Virus record (IMG/VR): IMGVR_UViG_3300025889_000432 | Coordinates: 1 to 35,097 of that record | Length of the DNA: 35,097 nt | Source: a virus | Reading direction: 5' to 3' (one strand) | Part shown: one piece after another, positions 30,301-35,097 of the stretch | Layout: each line of letters opens with the position of its first letter | Numbering within the stretch: position 1 is the stretch's first letter | Notes under the pieces: model-generated | Databases searched by the model: none | Seen by the model: the letters and a program-made list of their open reading frames with translations, nothing else | What the model was told of the DNA's origin: nothing | Position numbers and translations under genes: made by a program

Positions 30301-31080
30301 ATGTCTAACGACAACCAAGTAGCTACAAAGAAGAAAAACGAAGTAGCAACAATCGACATCGAAAAGTTTGCTGATCAAGGTTTTGAAAACATTGATAGCA
30401 AATCACTGCAGTTACCATTTCTTAAAATTTTAGGACAGTTATCACCACAAGTGACGGCTGGGGATTCTAAGTATATTGAAGCTGCAAAACCAGGAATGAT
30501 CTATAATACTGTTACAGATAAACTCTATGACGGTAATAAAGGTATGTTGGTAATACCTGCTTATTACAAATTTGAATATATTGAATGGGCAGATAGAGGA
30601 CAAGAAGGTAGTAGTGCACCTAGAAATATTTATCCAGCCGATAGTGATGTCATGTCTAAAACAAATAGAGGTGATGATGGTAAGGATAGATTAGAATCAG
30701 GTAACTACATCGAAGAGACAGCATCACACTTTGTTGTAGTTGTTGAAGATCATATGGCAAGCGAAGCCTTGATCACAATGAAATCTACTCAAAGAAAGAA
30801 ATCTAAAAAGTGGAATTCAATGATGAACATGATGCAAGTCCCTAAAAAAGATGGCAAAGGTTTTTTTAGACCTGCACCATTCACTCAACAGTACAGATTA
30901 AAAACCGTTTTGGAGAAAAACCAATTAGGTTCTTGGTATGGTTGGGAAATTACATCTGAAGGTTTGGTAAATGATGAAAGCTTAGTTAATAGAGCTTACA
31001 AATTTAGACAATCTTTAGCAACAGGTAGTGTTAAAGTAAAACACGGCCAAGAAGAAGAATCAGCTAAAACTCCATTTTAA
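30301..31080 (+). CDS. Putative ssDNA-binding-like replication protein (259 aa)
   Basis: The 259-residue product is charged at the N-terminus (NQVATKKKNEVATIDIEKFA), has a beta-rich body (LQLPFLKILGQLSPQVT, MLVIPAYYKFEYIEWADRG, ASHFVVVVEDHMASEALITM, YRLKTVLEKNQLGSWYGWEI) and ends in EEESAKTPF. An acidic tail ending in Phe resembles single-strand-binding proteins such as T7 gp2.5 or bacterial SSB. Similar proteins are encoded next to primases in podoviruses. The binding role is inference; no OB-fold motif can be read by eye. SD AAGGAG precedes the ATG. Located directly before the primase. Confidence 0.6.
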   Translation: MSNDNQVATKKKNEVATIDIEKFADQGFENIDSKSLQLPFLKILGQLSPQVTAGDSKYIEAAKPGMIYNTVTDKLYDGNKGMLVIPAYYKFEYIEWADRGQEGSSAPRNIYPADSDVMSKTNRGDDGKDRLESGNYIEETASHFVVVVEDHMASEALITMKSTQRKKSKKWNSMMNMMQVPKKDGKGFFRPAPFTQQYRLKTVLEKNQLGSWYGWEITSEGLVNDESLVNRAYKFRQSLATGSVKVKHGQEEESAKTPF

Positions 31081-31082
31081 TT

Positions 31083-32654
31083 ATGGATTTTAATAAATCT
31101 CTGGAGCAGTTTAAAAAACTGTTCCAGGGGTCTGATACTTATCACGGGCAATCTAAAAAGTTAGGTAAGCAAAGATCTGACGGAAAAGATGAATGGCGTA
31201 GTTGGATAAACCCTATCCCTATGACAGATCAGAATTGGCTCGACCATTTAGAAGGAAAAGATAGTTTTGGATCTGTTCCTATTCAAGATGACTCCACTGC
31301 AAGTTGGGGAGTTATAGATGTAGATCGATATAACATTGATCATAAAAAATTTATCAAATTAATTAGAGAACGAAAATATCCTTTTGTCCCTTATAGATCT
31401 AAGTCAAATGGATTACATTTAATATTACATGTAGAAGAACCTGTAGCTGCATCAGCTATGCGTAAAAAAATGATTTCAATTGCTTCTGATATAGGAGTCA
31501 ATGATGCTAAAACAGATATTTTTCCAGCACAAGATAATGTAGATCTTACTCCTGAGAAATGGGATGACAAACAAAAAGGTCAATTTGTTAATCTACCTTA
31601 CCAAAATGCAAAGTTTCCGACACGATGTGCTATGGATGATGAGGCTAAAAGTTTGTCGTTTGAACAATACTTAGAATATGTAAAGAAGTTTGTAATTACA
31701 AAAAAACAATTTGAAGAACTTAAAACTGCTAAAGATAGTGAAGATAAGCAATGGCCTAATTGTGTTAACAAGTTTATTAGAAATAAAATAAAAGAGGGCG
31801 AAGGCCGTAATGATGCCATGTTTAATGTTGGTGTTTTATGTAAAAAGATTAATGAAGACAAGAACTATTGGGAAGAACATATTAGAGAACTTAACAAAGA
31901 GATATGCGTTCCACCGTTAAATCCAAGAGAAATTGCAAAAGTAATAGAACAAGTAGATAAAAAAGATTATTCTTTTAAATGTGGTACATCGGTTGCAAGA
32001 ATGTATTGTAATGGATCTACGCAATGTGCCAAACGAAAATACGGTATTGGATTAAATGAAGCTATTCCTGAAGTAGGTAAGTTAGTAAAAGTAAATTCAT
32101 ATCCTGATCCTTATTGGCTTTTACCTATACAAGGTAAAGTCGTGAAATTAGATACAAAGCAATTGTATCAACAACAATTATTAGGCGAGAGATTACTAAA
32201 TTATGATATTGTTTGGAGACCTTTGAAACCAAGCAAGAGAGATCCTGATCCTTACAGAGATTGGTTAGAAGAACTTATAAGTAACAAACAAGATATGGAA
32301 GGATTTGATGGAGACGAAGAACGAGCAGAAGTATTTAATACTAGAATTGTAAAATTCTTTGAGGATACTGATACGATTACTGAGTTTGATCAAATTGAAC
32401 ACGATAATATTTGGCAAGACAATACAGAAATAAGGTTTAAACTTGAGACCTTTAGACAATTTATGAAGAAACAAGGATATAATTGGTCTGAAAAAGATTG
32501 TACAATGTTCTTACAAGGAGCAGGCTGTAAGAAAAGTGCAAAGTTTCAAGGAGTACAAGCTAGACATTGGGTTGCCACATTACCAAAACAAACAGAACAC
32601 AAAAACAAAAATGTCAAATTCACTAAAGCAAAAACTCCATGGGAAGACCGTTAA
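31083..32654 (+). CDS. AEP-superfamily DNA primase, TOTE-like (523 aa)
   Basis: This 523-residue protein has an archaeo-eukaryotic primase core: WGVIDVDRYNIDH with Asp79 and Asp81 (catalytic D-x-D), PYRSKSNGLHLILHV with His112 (nucleotide-binding sxH), and DIFPAQDN (Asp145) followed by GQFVNLPYQN. The order resembles the TOTE-conflict-system/phage primase family. Then PriCT-like GEGRNDAMFNVGVL and NPREIAKVIEQVDKK appear, a CNGSTQCAKRKY Cys-containing part (about 308-325), and a C-terminal domain. Probable role: priming of phage DNA replication. Its last 44 nt overlap the helicase gene. A strong hairpin covers codons 6-16. Confidence 0.85.
   Translation: MDFNKSLEQFKKLFQGSDTYHGQSKKLGKQRSDGKDEWRSWINPIPMTDQNWLDHLEGKDSFGSVPIQDDSTASWGVIDVDRYNIDHKKFIKLIRERKYPFVPYRSKSNGLHLILHVEEPVAASAMRKKMISIASDIGVNDAKTDIFPAQDNVDLTPEKWDDKQKGQFVNLPYQNAKFPTRCAMDDEAKSLSFEQYLEYVKKFVITKKQFEELKTAKDSEDKQWPNCVNKFIRNKIKEGEGRNDAMFNVGVLCKKINEDKNYWEEHIRELNKEICVPPLNPREIAKVIEQVDKKDYSFKCGTSVARMYCNGSTQCAKRKYGIGLNEAIPEVGKLVKVNSYPDPYWLLPIQGKVVKLDTKQLYQQQLLGERLLNYDIVWRPLKPSKRDPDPYRDWLEELISNKQDMEGFDGDEERAEVFNTRIVKFFEDTDTITEFDQIEHDNIWQDNTEIRFKLETFRQFMKKQGYNWSEKDCTMFLQGAGCKKSAKFQGVQARHWVATLPKQTEHKNKNVKFTKAKTPWEDR
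31098..31130 (+). promoter_or_regulatory. Long hairpin at the start of the primase gene
   Basis: CTGGAGCAGTTT (31101-31112), loop AAA, AAACTGTTCCAG (31116-31127) form a 12-bp stem with one G-U wobble. Three further pairs, two of them wobbles, extend it to about 15 bp at 31098-31130. It lies 15 nt after the primase ATG. Such a stem may slow translation, mark mRNA processing or act at DNA level; no U-tract follows, so a terminator is unlikely. Confidence 0.5.
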
Positions 32655-34221
32655 ATTCTTTGGCCCACCAGGCACAGGTAAAACCCACAGACTTTTAGAA
32701 AGAGTTAAACGATTTCTAAAACGAGGTATATCTCCTGATGAGATCTGTTATATCTCATTTACTAACAAAGCTATTGAAGAATGTTTAGATAGAGTAAGAA
32801 AAGATTTCAAAGGTTATGATCAAGATGACTTTAAATATTTTAGAACTTTACATTCATTAGCTAGACAACAATTTGCTGACATTCCTGTATTAGATCCTAA
32901 AGTAGATATGCTTCAGTTTCATACGCAGTATGGAACGGTAAAAATTAATTACAAACCCACTTGGGATGATCAAAAAGTTTATAACAATTGGTCTTTACAA
33001 ATATACGACAGAGCAAGAAATATGAAAGCCGATCCAATAGATCTATACAAAAAAGAACCTCGAAAGAAAGTAAGGCTACAGCAGTTTAAATCTATTATAG
33101 CAGGATATGAACAATACAAAACTTACGAATCTAAACCTGGAGAGTTTAAAAATGATCGTTTAGATTTTACAGATATGGTACAGAAGTATATAGACTCAGG
33201 TTTACCTATTCCTTTTAAAGTATTAATGGTTGATGAAGCTCAAGATCTAACACCTTTACAATGGGATATGGTTGTTAAGTTAGCTAAACATTCTGACAAA
33301 GTTTATTTAGCAGGTGATGATGATCAGGCTATCTATGAATGGAACGGTGCAGAAGTTACATTCTTTCAAACGTTTCCAGGTAAGGTAAAGATATTACAAA
33401 AATCTAGAAGACTTAATAAGAAAGTACATTTTTTTTCTAAGTGTTTATTAAATGGTATGGAAGGCCACCGAATCGAAAAAGATTTTACATCTAACGGTAA
33501 AGATGGTGAGATCTATAAATGGAGTACACTGAAAAAAGTACCTTGGGATATAGAAGGGACCTGGATGGTGCTTGCTAGAATAAACGATGTGAAGCGAGAG
33601 CTGCAAGACGAAGCAAAGAAGATGGGTCTTTATTATCAGGATATGCGAGGCAATAAATCATTTGATGTAAATCAATGGAAAGCCATACAAGATTGGGACA
33701 AGATTGTTGAAGGTGGATCTATAACTAGAGAAGATGCCTGTAATATGTACAACTATTTATTAAACATAGATCACGGCTACCGATCAACGGACAGTAAGAA
33801 GTGGAGCTTTGCTCATCCTAATCAAGTATTTAACTTTGAACAACTTCATTTACAAGGTGGTATGGTAGAAGACAAAAAACCTTGGGCAGATGCTTTTAAA
33901 AGAAAGTTTAAAGATAGTGAGAAAAGATACTTTAGAACGATTATAAACAAAGAAGTAGATCTAGATGCAAAAGCCCGAATCATTATTGATACCATACATC
34001 AAGTAAAAGGCGGTGAAGCAGATAACGTAGTAGTATCAGCTAAATGTAATTTTCCTTCTCATTTTGATCGTAAAAGTTTAGATGAAAGAATAAAAGAATT
34101 AAGGGTTTGGTACACAGGAGTTACTAGAACTATAAATACTTTACACTTATTAGGCACATATCATAGGTATCATTTTCCCTTGTCTAAATATTATAAATTG
34201 TATAAAAGTAACTATGCCTAA
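32611..34221 (+). CDS. UvrD/PcrA-like SF1 helicase (536 aa)
   Basis: I start at ATG 32611, overlapping the primase end, because the Walker A follows at 18-25; the longer in-frame start at 32536 adds only a non-conserved tail. The 536-residue product has GPPGTGKTHR, YISFTNKAIEECLDR (Ia), MVDEAQDLTPLQW (II), LAGDDDQAIYEWNGA (III), KSRRLNKKVHFF (IV), IIDTIHQVKGGEADNVVV (V) and WYTGVTRTINTLHLL (VI). All SF1A motifs are present. It likely unwinds DNA during replication or recombination. Ends 8 nt inside the next gene. Confidence 0.9.
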   Translation: MSNSLKQKLHGKTVKFFGPPGTGKTHRLLERVKRFLKRGISPDEICYISFTNKAIEECLDRVRKDFKGYDQDDFKYFRTLHSLARQQFADIPVLDPKVDMLQFHTQYGTVKINYKPTWDDQKVYNNWSLQIYDRARNMKADPIDLYKKEPRKKVRLQQFKSIIAGYEQYKTYESKPGEFKNDRLDFTDMVQKYIDSGLPIPFKVLMVDEAQDLTPLQWDMVVKLAKHSDKVYLAGDDDQAIYEWNGAEVTFFQTFPGKVKILQKSRRLNKKVHFFSKCLLNGMEGHRIEKDFTSNGKDGEIYKWSTLKKVPWDIEGTWMVLARINDVKRELQDEAKKMGLYYQDMRGNKSFDVNQWKAIQDWDKIVEGGSITREDACNMYNYLLNIDHGYRSTDSKKWSFAHPNQVFNFEQLHLQGGMVEDKKPWADAFKRKFKDSEKRYFRTIINKEVDLDAKARIIIDTIHQVKGGEADNVVVSAKCNFPSHFDRKSLDERIKELRVWYTGVTRTINTLHLLGTYHRYHFPLSKYYKLYKSNYA

Positions 34222-34483
34222 GAAACAAATTGGTGGATCTCACTATAAATCTTTTGCCATCGAGCCTTGGACATTTGTTCAAGAAAATAACTTAAATCCT
34301 TTTCAAGCCAATGTAATAAGATATACGTGCAGATACAAAAACAAAGGCGGAATTCAAGACTTAGAAAAAATAATTCATTATTGTGAAATGGAAATAGATT
34401 TTATGAAAAAGAAAATTCCAGATGATTCTATTGAAAAAGAAGAGGAATGGGCAGCCATGATAGCTCAGATGCAAGATTCATGA
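34214..34483 (+). CDS. DUF3310 protein (89 aa)
   Basis: This 89-residue protein has IGGSHYKSFAIEPWTFVQEN, then NPFQANVIRYTCRYKNKGGI and QDLEKIIHYCEME. The IGGxHY, NVIxYxxRYKxKxGxxDLxKxxxY motifs define DUF3310, a phage-wide small protein often annotated as nucleotide kinase without evidence. It has an acidic helical C-terminus. Its ends overlap the helicase by eight and the polymerase by four bases, so it is part of the replication operon. Function unknown, possibly nucleotide or replication related. Confidence 0.85.
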   Translation: MPKKQIGGSHYKSFAIEPWTFVQENNLNPFQANVIRYTCRYKNKGGIQDLEKIIHYCEMEIDFMKKKIPDDSIEKEEEWAAMIAQMQDS

Positions 34484-35097
34484 GTCATCAATTAAATTTT
34501 ATTTATAATGATTCTGATTGGGTAGCTCCTTCAGAATATCCTGACTTGAGAGATGCTACAGAAGTAGCAATAGATTTAGAAACAAAAGACCCTGAACTAA
34601 AAAGATTAGGATCAGGTTGGGCTACAGGCAAAGGCCATGTTGTTGGGTTTGCTGTTGCAGCTTTAGGTAAGCAATGGTATTTCCCGATTGCTCATGATGC
34701 TGGTGGTAATATGGATCTAGCTGTAACTACAGCTTGGATGGTAGATTTATTAAAAAGACCTAGCACAAAAATATTTCATAATGCTTCATACGATGTTGGT
34801 TGGTTGATAGCTAATGGTTTTGAGATTAATGGTAAAATTGTAGACACTATGATAGCAGCAGCGTTAATTGATGAGAATAGATGGAGTTTCTCGCTAAATG
34901 CTTGTGCTAAAGATTATTTAGGTGAAATTAAAAACGAAACCTTTTTAAATGAAAAAGCAAAAGAGTGGGGCATAGATCCGAAAGCAGACTTATGGAAAAT
35001 GCCTGCGGGTTATGTTGGTTTTTATGCAGAACAAGATGCAGCTCTTACATTAAAACTTTGGCAAAGATTTAAAACAGAGATACAACAACAATCTATT
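34480..35097 (+). CDS. DNA polymerase I (family A), N-terminal exonuclease part, partial
   Basis: The window contains 206 residues from ATG 34480 and ends inside the gene. They form a DnaQ-like 3'-5' proofreading exonuclease: AIDLETKDP with Asp32 and Glu34 (Exo I), KIFHNASYDVGWL with Asp105 (Exo II), and GFYAEQDAALTLKL with Tyr182 and Asp186 (Exo III). Between Exo I and Exo II is GKGHVVGFAVA with YFPIAHD, typical of phage PolA. The polymerase domain is beyond the end. It would copy phage DNA with the primase and helicases encoded just before it. Confidence 0.9.
   Translation, partial: MSHQLNFIYNDSDWVAPSEYPDLRDATEVAIDLETKDPELKRLGSGWATGKGHVVGFAVAALGKQWYFPIAHDAGGNMDLAVTTAWMVDLLKRPSTKIFHNASYDVGWLIANGFEINGKIVDTMIAAALIDENRWSFSLNACAKDYLGEIKNETFLNEKAKEWGIDPKADLWKMPAGYVGFYAEQDAALTLKLWQRFKTEIQQQSI

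Noticed and set aside
1-35097. CRISPR array, rRNA, tRNA, insertion sequence or integrase
   Set aside because: No regularly spaced repeats, no conserved RNA gene segments, no transposase or integrase motifs were seen; coding density leaves no room for rRNA.

Overview
The window is a continuous, tightly packed stretch of a tailed-phage genome. It is AT-rich (roughly two thirds A+T by eye), almost entirely coding, and nearly all on the + strand, with stop/start overlaps of 1-17 nt between most genes. The virion genes are T7-like in logic: head-tail adaptor-like proteins, tail appendages, a P22 gp10-like DNA-stabilisation protein, and a run of Ala/Gln-rich internal virion (ejection) proteins. Replication genes include a family A DNA polymerase. 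Base composition and protein style resemble marine podoviruses (pelagiphages and related uncultured Mediterranean phages), so a marine alphaproteobacterial host such as SAR11 or SAR116 is plausible. That host call is inference. No terminase, portal, major capsid or RNA polymerase gene is visible, so the genome continues beyond both ends.

Layout. (1) 1-2522: end of an unknown gene, a 26-aa membrane peptide, a conserved unknown, an M15 peptidase endolysin, and several tiny Lys-rich proteins including a DUF5872-like pair. (2) 2525-8872: adaptor-like and tail proteins. One tail protein combines a cupredoxin-like motif with Trp-rich repeats, and another is a polyglycine-rich putative receptor-binding tip. 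(3) 8919-14630: ten consecutive, mutually divergent genes of the 2-oxoglutarate/Fe(II) oxygenase superfamily, the most remarkable part of the window. Nine keep metal-ligand motifs and one has lost them. (4) 14593-17937: conserved unknown, gp10-like stabilisation protein and small structural or basic proteins. (5) 17934-19674: a GT-B and a GT-A glycosyltransferase. (6) 19721-27377: internal virion proteins with a GNAT-like gene among them, followed by a small holin-like membrane protein. (7) 27595-35097: PD-(D/E)XK nuclease, a SNF2 helicase (the only minus-strand gene), a conserved unknown, an SSB-like protein, an AEP primase, a UvrD-like helicase, a DUF3310 protein, and the start of DNA polymerase I.

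How it may work together. Replication: AEP primase, UvrD-like and SNF2 helicases, SSB-like protein, PolA and the nuclease. Virion: adaptors, gp10-like protein and three large ejection proteins. The ten-gene oxygenase array sits inside the virion module and two glycosyltransferases follow about 3 kb later. A hydroxylate-then-glycosylate system acting on tail fibres, host surface or nucleic acid is an attractive but untested reading. Further structural signals are an 11-bp inverted repeat spanning the start of the cupredoxin-like tail gene, a long hairpin at the start of the primase gene, and two candidate promoters so close to their start codons that leaderless mRNAs are possible.
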